Below are positions 35,616 to 48,172 of a stretch of DNA of 64,000 bases, piece after piece. Under the pieces are notes generated by a model. The model did no database searches, was not told the DNA's origin, and saw nothing but the letters and a program-made list of their open reading frames with translations. Source of the stretch: Acheta domesticus (taxonomy: Eukaryota; Arthropoda; Insecta; Orthoptera; Gryllidae); assembly GCA_031308135.1 (NCBI GenBank), contig JAHLJT010000631.1, positions 157,931,276-157,995,275 of the forward strand, given 5' to 3'. A program made the translations under genes and the position numbers. The first letter of the stretch is position 1. Every line of letters begins with the position of its first letter.

Positions 35616-37254
35616 TACCTTTTTCAATTCACACATTCAGTTCTCTCTACCATTATGAAATAAAAAATAATCATCCTTGAAAGAAACAAAATGTTAAAAA
35701 TTAGGTTCTTCTTCGGCTTTAAACGGAAATCATACGTTTAACACTTCTATAACAATAGCAGGAAAACAATAACGACTCATGAAAAACTTTTACCAAATAA
35801 CATTTCCCATTCTTACCATTATTGACGACTCTCACATACTTCTTTTGATTTCCTCGTGGACGCAAGGAATTTATCCTTATTAAACTAATTTAAACTTCTT
35901 AATACCTTAACAAATCAATGATCTTCGTTCAAATAATTGTATTATTACTGTCTCTTCATAACTTTCCTGGTTTCTGATCATCTGCACTCTTGGACGCCGA
36001 CTTTGGCTGTACTTCCCAGTTATTAACAACATATTCCAACGCCTCGTCGGTACTACCTTTCCGTTATAATAGCCACCATATTTTTACACCTTCTGACCAC
36101 ACAAATATGCACATCAGCTTCAAGTTATAGCTCGAGGAATTCTATCTCCCACGTCTTCTCCCATACGATCGCCGCATATTCTCCCATCCGATAGCTTCTC
36201 CTCCCGCAGTTCATAAACCGCGCCGCTCACTTGTTTACTTCCAAAATCGCATCAGTAGCCCCATTCCGTTGCTTCCTCGTACCTTTGCGCCGATTGTCTC
36301 CTACCTCTCATGCCTCCTCTTTTCTGATTGGATATTTATCCCTCGGCGCCTGATACTGTTTACTCTTTTACTTGCGATTCTCCCATTCTCTTATAATTTT
36401 AATTAATCCCACGGAAATTCTTTGTTTTCATATTAAATTTATTGTTAAAACAATCTCTACTATTGTGCTCATCTCTTTATTCCACTCCACATTCCTTGAT
36501 CTCTCGTTATTTATGTAATTACCACATGATTACTGCGAATCCCCATTGTTCACAATGCCATATTTTTATAACACTGTTTTTTCTTATATCTACTTGACCC
36601 TTTGATGACCCATCACACACCATTCGTGAGAAAAGAAGTTTGAGGCATGAGTTTCTGTTGACAGTCATAGATCGTAGTATCGTTTTTTGGAATTTCATCC
36701 CAAGATAAGATAACGGAATGGAAGCTGTAATTATTCTTTGCTTTTGGAGGAGAATGTATTGGGTAGGATGGATGAAAATCAAAGTACTTTAATATTAAGG
36801 ATGACGTAAGAAGACTCTGGATGTACGATCGAATGACCAAATAACTGAAAGAAGCAATGAAGTGTGTGAAACATGATAAAAGAGAAATAACTGAGAGTCT
36901 GTACCAAAAAGAAAGGGGCAATATGAGATCTTCAATACACACAAAAACGCAATAATCAGGCAAAAAGTGAAGAAAGATCTGCAAAAAATATGACAAGTAC
37001 ACCAATGGACTTGAAAAATACCGGAAATCTACTGGAAGTCGTAATTACAAAGACTATTGTGCAGGGATGGTGTAACGAGGCGGAAACTCTACGCCGCGAT
37101 AAATGTTCTGACCACACAGGAAGATGGAGAAAGAAGCTGTTGATATTTGAAGCAGGAAAATTAAGACGAGAAATGATGTGATGATAGCATTGCTCAGGTT
37201 AAGTCGATGATGAATTCTGGAGTCACTAAAACGGGACACCGATTGAGCGTTGCC
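35616..37254. other. Unassigned AT-rich DNA
   Basis: No gene recognised. ORFs up to 130 codons on the reverse strand (36613-37005) are AT-driven and show no domain. The stretch 36790-37180 has an A/G-rich, LINE-tail-like look, but no reverse-transcriptase motif could be read. Confidence 0.45.
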
Positions 37255-37680
37255 CCTCGCCCGTGTCTTCCAGTGTGCATGCAGTGAATTCTCCCTCAGT
37301 GCCGTTGTCCGTGCAGCGCCGTGGCAGCCTTGTGTGCGAGGCGGGGCGTCAGTGGGTTAGTTTGCCGAGGAAGATAAGTGCTCCCGTTAATAATTAAGCG
37401 CGACTTGGTTATTGCTTGAGAGCTTCCTTAAATGCACCGCGCATGCGCCCGGCGCGGCGCGGCGCCCGGCCCGCTGCGCTGCCAGCCGGCTCGGGAGTAA
37501 TTGACCGAGAGGCGGTCCGCTGGGAGACGTAACATGCGGCCACTGCGAATACGCGATGAGCTGCCCGGGTGACACGGCGCCGGGGGGGATGGGGGGGCGG
37601 GGCGGGGCTGGTGGGATGAGATGGGAAGAGGGACGGGTGAGGCGTGCATCGCAGCAAATCGGGGCGAGCGTCACGGCAAA
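37255..37680. other. CpG-rich block
   Basis: Contains 'gcgcggcgcggcgcccggcc' near 37453 and a G-run near 37580, with 'taataattaag' just upstream of the GC peak. Several overlapping low-complexity ORFs are compositional. The 3' edge is abruptly joined at about 37685 to a fragment of the TIR family, so the block is cut by or adjacent to an insertion. Candidate host regulatory island. Confidence 0.4.
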
Positions 37681-37684
37681 AGGA

Positions 37685-37880
37685 CCCACAAAACGTGAAT
37701 TCTGGCAACACCATGTGCTAGAGGATTCTTTTTTCTAATTTTAGTAACTGGATTGATCTACTTTTTCGTCATCAGGGCCCGACAATAAGAGTTTTTCTGT
37801 CGAAAATTCGCCGTTTTTTCATGCAGCATTACATAACATTCTCTCTACCGCGTAAGCGGTAGCAAGAAATTAAAAAATGA
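37685..37880 (+). repeat. 3' fragment of the GACGG/TIR family
   Basis: Matches the last ~190 bp of the element at 33207-34905: 'cacca.gtg.tagaggatt', 'taactgg.ttgatc', 'cagggcccgacaat', 'gcagcattacataac' and a shortened terminus with 'ctaccgcgtaagcggtag', a local palindrome replacing the usual terminal repeat. Confidence 0.65.
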
Positions 37881-39483
37881 AAAATTGAACTTTTGAACTT
37901 TAATTTCATATTATTACTCACGCTGCGTTGCGGAACAATGCAGAGATGGAAATTTGAGAAATTCATAGTTCAACGGCGGCAAGATAAGATAATGAAATGT
38001 GAAATTCTTTTCAATTATCCTCTTTGTTAAACCATTGCCATGGTATCATTATGAGGCCTTGTGTTATTTATTCATTTATATTTTTTATTTAATGTCAAAA
38101 ACTGAAAAACTGAGTGTGACGTATTATGGAGAGAAACGTATTCTGTGAACGTTTTCTTAAATTCTGGTATCGCCACCATATCCCATACACATGTTGAATT
38201 CTGAATGCAGATGTAAACGAAACGTTTGTTCTTCGGTTAGTAATGATAATTTGACGAAATTTTCTTAGGTGAGAAAACGTAAAGAACATTTAGTATTATT
38301 CATTCTTCATTTAAAAGAAAATGAAACATTTAAGAATGAAATTAGAATATCTTGGTGACAAGAAGAAAAATAATTTTATGGTATACTAGTGCATTGCTGT
38401 GTTTATGGACTTGAAAAGAAAATATGTAACGGTATTGTCAATACTCTTGCAGGACTTTCTGATATTTTACACCCGCGCGGGCCATTTGAATCCTGCAATA
38501 ATATTACAAAACCATTACTACGGGGTGAGAAAGTATGTGCTGTTTAAGCACCACTAGTTTTACACATGTTGGCGTTTGGGGAAGCAGTGCAGGAAACCAT
38601 TTAATGACTAACTTCATGATATTTTAATTTTTTTATTTTAATAAAACATTTTGTATGGCGATAAATATATCTTTTCTGCTTATTTATGATACCTCATTCT
38701 CTTCATCGGTCGCAAAGCACTAGGTTTCACTCATATAAAGTAAAATCTCTTTATGATCTCGTATAATAAATTACTACAAGGTGGACCCATTAGAAAATTC
38801 CACACTTCTTAAATCATTGTCTGAAACGTGAAACCACTTCTTACTAAGTTTCAGCTTCAAATCACCATCTTTTACAACTAATGTAACAATCTGTAGATTA
38901 AACTGAACAGAAAATTGAAGTCACTTTAATTTTATCGTAGCAGGGGAGTATCTATGTCTCAATTCTTCATAGATTCCGAGTTTCTGCTCGTTTCTGACCA
39001 CCATAGTACAGCGCGAAAACAGAGCCAAATCTCTAACAATGAACAGAAAATTCAAACGGGTTTAATTTTGTAGAATATTGCTTAAGGATTATTTCAATTC
39101 AACTCAGATCCCGTTGTCCCCCATCATGTTTCACTGCCTATTACTCGCACGTATTCTCTTGTTCTTCACATTTTCTTGAAGGTTCCGCGTACATTCCGCA
39201 TGCGTTCTGCTTCATTCTCCCTCCCTTTTTTTCCCATATAGGTCCATAATTCTCACACGTTTCCTCATATGTTCGCCACATGTTCCCGCGTATTTTTCTC
39301 TTTTCCCCGCATATTCCTACATATTCTCCGTGTGTATACCTGCATATACTCAAATGTACCCTACATGTTCCTGATATTTTCCCCTTTACGCTTCACAAAT
39401 GACCACCGCACGCTCCCGTCCATGATAACCTGGAAATTAAACTGAAAACTGAGAAATTTAATTTTTCTTATAAAGATAAGCTT
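37881..39483. other. AT-rich DNA with a degenerate periodic tract
   Basis: No gene recognised. From about 39150 to 39380 a loose repetition of 'ccgca.attc..' and 'cacatgttc'-like phrases every ~18-24 bp gives a minisatellite-like texture and explains the repetitive 70-codon ORF on the reverse strand. Confidence 0.45.
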
Positions 39484-39577
39484 TGCCGAGGTGGATGGCC
39501 GAGGTGGCTAGGAGCGTGTACGGACTCAGCGCTTCGGTCCGAAGGATTGCGGGTTCGAGTCCCGCCTTGGGCATGGC
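39484..39577 (+). repeat. SINE B head, type-II tRNA-like
   Basis: Ends match as an acceptor-like pair (TGCCGAGG with CTTGGGCA, imperfect). It has an A-box-like TGGCCGAGGTGG, a perfect variable-arm hairpin CTTCGG-T-CCGAAG and B box GGTTCGAGTCCC. The long variable arm points to a Leu/Ser-type tRNA ancestor. The acceptor stem mismatches and the attached body argue against a working tRNA gene. The body probably continues for a few hundred bases downstream, but its end is not resolved. Confidence 0.7.
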
Positions 39578-40889
39578 TGTTTGTCCCTTGTCGCTCATGT
39601 ACGTGTTGTCGCGGAGGGACTCGCGTTCAACTGAATCCAGATCAGAGGTGACCGCAAATATGTTGGTGTCTAGTGTGACCATCCGTTTTCCCATAAGCAT
39701 AGTAAAACGTGTAACATCCCTCGGCTGGGGGAACAGGGACAAGTTGAAACGCGCGCTGGAAAAACAAAATAACAAGTGCAGAAATATAACTACAGAGTTC
39801 CCTGAACTAGCAAGAAGAAAGAAAAGTGAAGGTAAAATGTCTTGCTCTTTTGGTACCGAGAAGCCGACCGGAGAAGTCGCAAGGCGAGGACTAATCGCTG
39901 TGAATAGTGCTATTACGAGCCATCGTTTCCGAAGCAACTGAAACCCTTCGGAAAGTGATAGAAGAGGTAAATTGCTTGAAATTAAGTTGAAATGAAAATA
40001 ACTGTGATATTATTTAAGAAATTTCTTGCATACTTTTTAAAGAGTAGTGGGAAATGGGGAGTACGTACGAGCAATGTGAATACTAAACTCATATTTGGCT
40101 GTTTCTTTTACCATTTTTTTCGTCTTTATATTGATTGTTCTCTTTGGCTTACTGTAGTTGTTCTTTCATTGGTATCTTGGCGTGGGAGTTTCACTCAAAC
40201 TGGTTCAAATTCTAGAACGAACGAAATATAAAATCCCTATGCAAGCAAACACGTGGCCACACGACGACGAGGTTGTAACGGTGGAGTGGTCATGCAAGGT
40301 CACGAGGCGCACCGCACAGCTGGCTGCCGCGACGCTACCTGATTTCAACTACAGTCCCTGAAGGTCGCACACGGCACAAGTAAAAAAGTTCGGAACGGAA
40401 TTACAGTATTTTGAACTTTCGCCTAAATTTCTGTTATTTAATAAAATACATAGAAATCCATTAACAAATGTTTGAGAGTTTTTTGAAATTGGCACTAAAT
40501 AAATATAATCAATCATTTTTACTTTGGAAAACAAGTAGAAACACTTACTAAGAATTTGTTAAAGAATTGTTTCATATAGTGCGATTGTACATTTTCTATG
40601 AAAGTGAAAGAGAAAGTAAGCAGTTTACAGGACTTACTAAAGGTAATTTTTGGAAAGCATTGTGTTCTATGTATAAAGACAATACAATCCATATTTGTGT
40701 TTCTTTTATGTAAATGTGTGAGTATGGAAAGGAGAAAAGTTACTGTTGGAAGGTTATTTTTATTATCGCTGTCAACTATTAAACAAAGGCATCGTCTTAT
40801 TTTTTTATTGTTAGTAGCTAATGTGTGTGTACAAAAAGTGTTGTAGTTATAAGATCTTTTCTTTCATACAGGGTATTTATTGTGGAAGT
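39578..40889. other. SINE body and AT-rich spacer
   Basis: The first part probably belongs to the SINE. It gives open frames of about 150 codons on both strands, which I do not regard as genes. The rest is AT-rich with no recognised gene. Confidence 0.4.
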
Positions 40890-40893
40890 GAAT

Positions 40894-42327
40894 GGGTGGT
40901 ATGAATAAAACTGAGCATATGCTATTTACTCGCGTTTTCTGAGCAGATGCTCGGTAGCGTATGAATAAAAGTTTCGAGAATATTCTCAAAAAATGAGCAA
41001 ATTCTCAAACTTGAGAAAATTCTCACTCTATGAGGCTCAATAGAGCATATGCTCTCATCCACATGAATAAAAACCGAGAATTTACTCCCTTTGTGAGCAT
41101 ATCCTCAGATTGTTTTGAGTCTGGTCTTGAGGTGCCTCACTTTTAAATGTGAGGTTATCGTATCTTTGTTGTAAGTAGGAATGTATCAAGAAATGACTTA
41201 GTTCGTGAATACAATAAACTAGAAGTAGCACGCGCGCGGCGTCGGGATGAAACTTGCGGCGTTTATTACGATTTTCAGAGAGAAACATTAAATCCGTCGT
41301 AACGCTTGTTTCAGCCAATAAAAGATGGAAACTAGATGTGGCACTCATTCATATAAAACGAAATTGAAAGTATTTTTGTGAGTAGATCTTGATATTTTCA
41401 GTAAGATGTTGGTGGAGATTTGTGCATTTGCCAGGCATTCAACACTTTGAAAAACACATTAAGGTTATGGGCCTTGTAATCAAAATTGATCCAAATGAAT
41501 GAAATTTATACAATCAGAAGAGAAAATTAACAAATAAAAAATTAAGAGCCAGAACAAATGCACGTTGAGTTACTCTATCTGCACCTTGTATTGTACGCAC
41601 ATTCGTATAAAAAACTACGATACTTTCGCACAAAAAACTACGATATTTGGGGCTGAATAGATTAATACAACAAGGTATTCGACCAAAAATGTATGCAAAT
41701 AAATGTGAGTAGAACTAGTAGAACTACTGGTGTGAATCATGGTGAAAATAAACATGTTACTGGGACTGAATCTGCTTAAGACTCCAGAATATGAAAAAGT
41801 TCATATATTTACGAAATAAAGAAAATTAACAATTCCAATACCTTGCTTATATGAAATTAAGGTTATGGTTTTGTCCGGGTTTATTTTTGCACTACATGAT
41901 TAGGAAGGGGTTATGGCAACTAATACATAACTCTTCCTCGGCAGGGTGTTTTCATAGAGATGCTTTAGGCAACTGAAATAACGCATACACATTTAATTTG
42001 CTCCACTACGCGTGGAATTGAAGCTTAAGATCGAAATATACTCTTCACAATGCTACGATAGTTTTCATAAACAACTGCACCGGAAGCACGCAAACGAGTT
42101 AGTTATAACAAGTATAACAGCGCGAATCGGAACAAAATCACACCAACTGCGTAGACAAATGAGAATATCCTCAATTTTCTATGAGAATATACTCATCACT
42201 CGGAGAAATTTTTTATTCATACGAAGTTGAGCAAGTGCTCATTGGTCGAAGAATTTTCTCAGAACAAATGCTCATCCCAAGTGAGAAGATTCTCTAAGCA
42301 ATGCTCCTTTATTATTCATACCACCCA
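40894..42327. mobile_element. Non-coding TIR element with GAG-N6-CTC subterminal dyads
   Basis: Ends GGGTGGTATGAATAA (40894) and TTATTCATACCACCC (to 42327), a perfect 15-bp inverted repeat, flanked by AAT on both sides (possible 3-bp TSD). In the left 210 bp and right 170 bp are many 12-bp dyads of form GAG-N6-CTC: left at 40941, 40976, 40995, 41013, 41043, 41076, 41095; right at 42161, 42183, 42229 and 42283, plus half-sites. 'tatgaataaa' also recurs at 40901, 40963 and 41063 and inverted at 42209 and 42309. Such clustered sites are expected for transposase binding. The ~1.05-kb middle has no recognisable ORF. The ends recall Harbinger/ISL2EU-type elements, from memory only. Confidence 0.85.
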
Positions 42328-43860
42328 ATGTTTCTTATATACAATGTATGTGCAGTAAGATTCAGAGATTATAGTATAATTTGTTTAAACAAGTATTTGA
42401 TTTCGAGTGTTTTCGTGAATGACAGAGTGCAAAGTCTCCATGACCCTGAATCCTGTATTTTTTTGTGTTCGACTGTCACTCGACTGAGCTAGGTTGAATA
42501 ATTGAGGATATAAAATTCCTCCCCCGTGAGAGTTGGTCATACTTGTGTATGGTCGAATACTTGTGTACGTCCGATCGAGACGTAAGTGGTAACCGGCTTC
42601 GGTTGGATAAAAGCCCTAGAAACAACAACGAAAATACTTTCATAGCTTGACGGTGGTGGATCGTACAAACTCTCGTGGCGGATTAAACAGGAAATTTTGA
42701 ATACCAAGAGTAACCATAAGAGCTAGATAAGTTCACAATATTTTCCTCAAAAATTGCAATCTCCAAAAACCACTACTTCTGAAACAATTGTTTCAAAAAT
42801 GAAAATAGCTTCATATTGGAACGTAACTTAGAATGTTTCTGGCTACTCGTACTATGGAGTGAGGGAAGCCTTCTAAAATTTGGAAGAAACGTCCTGGAAG
42901 GTCTTATTTTCTATAATGTGGCATAAAACAACTGGAATTCCTTGCAGACGAAAACCGTGATTTGGAGTCCTAGGACGCAATATTTGCAAAGTATTGCACG
43001 GTAGAAAAGTGTGTTGTGAATGTGTGTTGCGGAGCGTGTATGCCCCTTTGTTTCTCCGTAATCTACATATAATCCACGAACTTTTATTTTTTCGTGATAA
43101 GACTGTTTGAAATGTCTAAGTGGCAATTGCATATTTATCAGTAGTACACCTACGTGTTTTTGTAGTCATTGTTTTAAAATAAATCTAATGTCCTTAAAGT
43201 CCTTAACGTCTTCGTTCCTTAAGTTCTTTAATGTCTCGTATCTACAGCAGTGTGTATCTGCGAATTTTATGAATGCGTAAAAAATTTTTTTTTCATTTCT
43301 TAGGGTAGACCCCATGATGTGCAATACAAGTATTGTATCAACCTAAGAGGTGCGTAGATGCCTCTGAAAATGTTTTGTCATATCGAATCTAGACATTCGT
43401 GCTCCTTACCTTCAACTCTTCATCAAATTAGAAATTCTAGCCTTATTTCACCTTCTGTTGTAATTTAATCTTTTGAATAGAGTAAATGTTTTAGACAATC
43501 GCATTCCATGTCCTGGATTGTGACTACAGTTGAACAAGCAATATAGTGTAGGGCATTGTCAAATAGCTTATCTTCTGAAGACACAAGTCTTCGTATCTTA
43601 TACCTGCCCAAGCAGGGTGAAGATGATTCATGCCTACGCATGTTTTATTTTATTGACACAAATCTCTCAAAGGTGATTATGTTCCAAAATGAACCAATTT
43701 TTATCTGAAAAGATTGTGAGTATGAAATTTTCTCCTTGAACTTCGTGTCTGGCGCGGTCATGGGGGTGTCCGTAACTGATATGATGACAGTTAAGTTTCC
43801 AGGAGGTATCAATCACAAAGTTTATATTTGACATATAAATAAAAATATATTTATATTAAA
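42328..43860. other. AT-rich spacer
   Basis: No gene recognised. Contains a short 'ggtaaccggcttcggtt' phrase near 42589 that may come from a SINE, and AT-rich unique-looking DNA. Confidence 0.45.
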
Positions 43861-43910
43861 AATAACCACAACATGTTTTAAGAATTTTATCCCATCTTCA
43901 GTGGCTCTAC
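43860..43910 (-). repeat. Penelope-like 3' end relic
   Basis: Reverse strand reads CTGAAGATGGGATAAAATTC then 'ttaaaacatgttgtgg', a degraded version of the CTGANGA ... GAAAC phrase seen at 45464. GAAAC has become TAAAAC, so no ribozyme is expected. Confidence 0.3.
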
Positions 43911-44219
43911 AGAGAATAAAATAGGGAAACAAATTCAATTAAAGTATGAAATGAATTTAACTTACATAATCAAAAAGGATTATTTGAGATACAAAAACGA
44001 ACACGGTAAAATCTCTAGAAATAGACATATTCAAATATCGTGGATTGATCACGTGCGCCATCTTGTATTATCTGTGCAGTACTGTGCTAAGTAAAACGTA
44101 GCTCTATACTGAAACTTTTCACTGACTAGCTTCTCTACTTTTCCATTTCCCCTCTCAACTGCCTCTATTCAGTCGCTCTGTCTCTCAGTTTGTTTGTGAA
44201 CAACGCTAGCGAATAAACT

Positions 44220-44465
44220 GTTCAGTTAACCGGGATGTCCTGAGTTCGAGACGTGACGGTGGCAGGATTTTCGACACTAGCTAGATAGCTAACGGCAACG
44301 GACAACAAATGGGCGACGTATCGCGCGCTATCTTTCTTCTCTGTCCTATCCCTACCCCTTACTTCACATATTCACACTTACAGTACACTACAATACTACA
44401 CTTACACTGCACTACACTACTCTACCACACATATCGGGAGACCTGTCGGAAGCTTAGAGCTTGAT
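44220..44465 (+). repeat. SINE A, partial copy
   Basis: Starts 'ccgggatgtcctgagttcga' (B-box-like GAGTTCGAGACGT), then 'gacggtggcaggattttc', 'gacactagctagatagc', a 'cgcgcgctatctttc' box, a run of 'tacactacac' phrases and 'cgggagacctgtcggaagct'. It ends where the Penelope-like frame begins, so it lies against or inside that element. Confidence 0.7.
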
Positions 44466-44469
44466 ATAG

Positions 44470-44991
44470 TTATTGGCAGATACACAACATGCAGACAACG
44501 AACAGACTTTAGTAATGCCATACGTACCCAAAATACAAAATAAGTTTAAGAAAGAATGTCTTAGATCAAACATTAAATTTTGAATATACAATAAATTAAT
44601 CAATAAACAGAATCTAATAAAGAATGTTAAAGACCTGGTACCGTTTCTTGAACGTGAGAACGTGGTATACAGTTTACCTTGCCTTGATTGCAATCTAATA
44701 TATGTAAGACAAACCAAGTTCCCAATTAAACAACGAATGAAATAACATTCTAGAAATATTAAAGAATCTTCTCCTCGACTCAATTTATGGAGACACAGAC
44801 TGAATTTGTCACACGAATTTGATTTTGAGAACCCAATTATTTTGGACACCGAGGTGAGGAGATTCCCTCGACTTATTTCAGAAACCCTTCAAATTAAATT
44901 AAATCATACCCTTAATATCAACGTAGAAATGAATGTTTTTACCAACGCATATGATTATGTGTTGTACAAAATTAAGAAATACAAAGAGTAA
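44470..44991 (+). pseudogene. Penelope-like element, GIY-YIG endonuclease relic
   Basis: One reading frame of 174 codons with two stops, TGA at 44581-44583 and TAA at 44743-44745, ending TAA at 44989-44991. The part from about 44640 contains 'ENVVYSLPCLDCNLIYVRQT', which fits the Penelope GIY-YIG start (…GVYSIPC.C...YIGQT) with YVRQT in place of YIGQT, so the conserved Gly has become Arg. Further on 'HEFDFENPIILDTE' and 'RLISETLQIKLN' match the rest of the domain (HxFDF..P.ILD.E; R...E...I.L). This endonuclease normally nicks target DNA for Penelope retrotransposition. The reverse transcriptase that should precede it is not present; a SINE abuts the 5' side. Confidence 0.85.
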
Positions 44992-45463
44992 TGCGTAATT
45001 TTTTAATTTGTTAAGTTGCCACACTGCTTATTCATGCGCCGGACCTACGTTAAGTTAGTCATCCTCGGGACACTTTATATTCTTGAGTCCTCTGGGGGAG
45101 GTAGCTGTTGAGTTCACTATGTGTCCTCGAGTGCTTTACCGTTAAAAATGGGACAACAGTTCCCTTAATTAAGGTGACTCATTGAAATATATTGTTTATT
45201 TTGTTTGTGATTTGTATGTTTTGTCTTTTATTATAATCTAATTTTATCAGTTTAATATTTTATTATTTCAACAAGTTTTGAAGAACTATTTACTTTTAGG
45301 TAGTCGACTTAGCTGATATTAAGATTCATTTTTACTCAATTGACACGAAACATTTTAACTCAGTTGTATTAACTTTTAATTAAGTGATTATGTGAAATAG
45401 TTTGTAACCAACCAATTTGACACGGTGAATAATATTGATTTCTGTATCCCGTAATTTAGGAGC

Positions 45464-45500
45464 CTGATGATGTAACAAAACAGGTTACGAAACGTTGTTT
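45464..45500 (+). ncRNA. Hammerhead-ribozyme-like core downstream of the Penelope relic
   Basis: CTGATGA (45464-45470), then a perfect 5-bp stem GTAAC (45472-45476) / GTTAC (45484-45488) around loop AAAACAG, then GAAAC (45489-45493). This is the conserved arrangement of a hammerhead core with helix II. Penelope-like elements are known to carry hammerhead motifs. A 'GTA' candidate cleavage triplet follows near 45503, but stem I pairing is poor, so catalytic activity is doubtful. Confidence 0.5.
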
Positions 45501-45549
45501 TGTGTATGCAAATATGAATAATAAAGGATTGTCATCAATAAAATTGGAT

Positions 45550-47500
45550 AAGTTTTATTATTAATTTTTAAACAACTTGCTCCTCTAGTAAGTCATCGGT
45601 TAGTCACTCACAAGCAGGACAGATGAGCGAGTATTGTTGTAAGAATCATGATATACTTTTGGAATAAAGGCCAGTAGATGAATAAGTTCTTTTTTGGCTT
45701 GACTGATATTATTGCCAGTGGGATATACGGGTTAAAGTGTTGGAAGTAATTTTCTTTTACTAACATCAAGGGCCTCAAAATTAACTACTTCATTACTTGA
45801 ATATTTTTATTGAATTTTATTAGAAGATTCTTTTCTAAATCGCAGCCGTTATATTTTCTACAATCCCATATTAGTTATAGATATTATCCCATTTCTAGTG
45901 TTGAAACGGGATATTTTTCAGTACCTTTTATAAATACTCGATAAAAAATACTCGTTTACAATAATTCAGTAACTATGATGCTTCTTAATTAAATAATACA
46001 GTTTTAAAAATAAGTTGAATTTCTTATGATATTTGTGAATCATTTAATTTAGAAGAATATTACATCTCCTTGAACCAAGTTTGAAATCACATGTATTTCG
46101 TATTTTAAACTACTGCTCGTGAGGACAGTAGGATTACCATAACAGTTGGTTGTTATAGTCGTAAGCCATAACTTCTGGTAATATTAATTAGTAAACTCAC
46201 TTGCAATGAGCACCCCATGAATAGCGTAAGGAAAACACTGGATGGAGTGTAAAGTATTACCTATTTCTTGTGTGTGTTCAAAATGTGTTCTTTAATTCTT
46301 CATCGGATTATTATTTTTGTCTGTTTCATAAAACTACTCAAATGTCGAAAAAGTTGCTGTTCGCCCATCTGTTAATGAGCCACTTGAGCGACTGCTAGTT
46401 CCAAGGAAAACAACGAACAGAGTCAATTGTTCAACAAAGTCCCTACCGCCTACGCACAAAGCCTTTGAGAGAAGCTGCGGCTGAAATGAAATAGAGGCCA
46501 GCAAAAACTCGGAAGGTATGAATAATAATCTGCAGAACCTCGTCTCAGTCCTTTACTCTTTCTGTTTTTGGTAGCTGAAGGGATGATGTATTATAATTGC
46601 TTTAAGTTAACGGTTCGTTGCCTTCCTAATTTTATGGACGCACTCCTCTGTGTCTAACATAAGGCTCCCTGGGTCAATGGAGAGTTCCAGTTGCCTTTTT
46701 GGACTATCCTTTCTCTCACTAAAGTACAGAGGGAAGAGATTTAAAAGATTAATTACAGTAATAACAGATTCACCCCGTTTGCGACCTTTGCGATAAGGTA
46801 AGACAAAAGTCTACAAGGTGTTCAGTGGTTGCGTTCTTTTGGGCACAATCAGTAAAGAATCCGCCAAATCTTTTCGGTCTCAGACAAATAACAAAACATT
46901 ATTTAATGTTAAAAAAGTATCAAAAGTATCTAATGTGACTGCCGTATTTCCGTGTAATTCCATGCACAAGCTGATTTTTTTAATATTACGAAAGAATTAT
47001 GAATTATATCTGAATTCCAAGAATTACTATTATTGAATCTGAATTGTAAATGCAATTATTGCAGGTGGTAAAATAATTAAAACCCATACTATTATGAAAT
47101 ATTTAATAAATTAATCTTTTTTTCTGAATGGAAATGTTCCATAATGTTTCTATAGAAAATTAAATGGACGGAGATGTTTTCGGTTTAGTGAGCGATTCTG
47201 ATATTTTTTCTTAAATTAGCTGCAAAGGAAAATTTCCCGTTAAAAAATACTCGAGTAATAGTTTTGAAATGTTTAAATGTTTCCTTTGTAATACATGTAA
47301 TACCACGACAATTTACCCCTGAAGCAGGTTTGAATAATACTTCCGGAAAGTGCAAGAAAACAATTATCTGCTCGTCCATCTGCCTGTTTTATAGAAATGG
47401 GTCAATTGAAAGTAACTGTCATTTGTTAGACAGTTCGGAAATGGAAATTTGTCAAATGAACAGACAACTTCAGATTGTTTATTATTAACCTATAAAAGAA
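45550..47500. other. AT-rich spacer
   Basis: No gene recognised. Two short AT-rich ORFs near 46818 and 47264 have no domain. Confidence 0.5.
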
Positions 47501-47529
47501 AAGACAGTCTCCTGGACATGACAGGAAGT

Positions 47530-48130
47530 TGTCTTATGAAAAAGAAATGTTCGGAAAATATCTGCAAATCGAAGCTCTAAACGCCCTTCACTTTGCGTTC
47601 CTGAGAGATGTTGAAGGTCGTTTACGAAGCGGACAGCACGAATTCCCCCTTCCTTCGATTTCCTATACTCCTCAAACGATTCGTCCTGTCGGACGGCTCC
47701 AAGTTCATGTTCCGGACACGCATCGCGGCGTGCGAATGTCTTTTCTCTTATGCCAACTCCTTGCTTTCCCTTCCAGATTCGCTTCGCTCTCTTTCTCTTC
47801 TTCCGTCGTGCCTTCCGACTACACCTCAGCGCAGACGTTCGCCACCGCCACGCCGTCATTGATACCGTCATGTTCTTCCTTCCCCTCCTCGTCCGAGCAA
47901 GATGGAGGACACACATTGTTACTTTGTCTTGATCTGGTTTTCAATTTCACCCCCCACTGCGTTGGCGCTGCATAATAAATATCAAGCTTTCTATTTCACC
48001 CTCTCCTGCTCAGCCGGTCTCCCTACCTACCAGACGGTCACGCACATTCACATATGCACACCCACATGCACACATACACAGAGACGTGCGTGGCGTCTCC
48101 TTTCTCTTGGCCTCCTGCGTTCCACGGCCC

Positions 48131-48172
<42 letters not shown>

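Noticed and set aside
36790..37180. Possible LINE 3' region
   Set aside because: A/G-rich texture only; no reverse-transcriptase or endonuclease motif in any frame.
39484..39577. Functional tRNA-Leu/Ser gene
   Set aside because: Acceptor stem has mismatches, A box region carries an extra repeat of GGCCGAGG, and the same head is found in a complete SINE at 58261-58475.
41582..41650. Short direct repeat 'aaaaaactacgata' inside the dyad element
   Set aside because: Only two adjacent imperfect copies; too little to call a separate feature.
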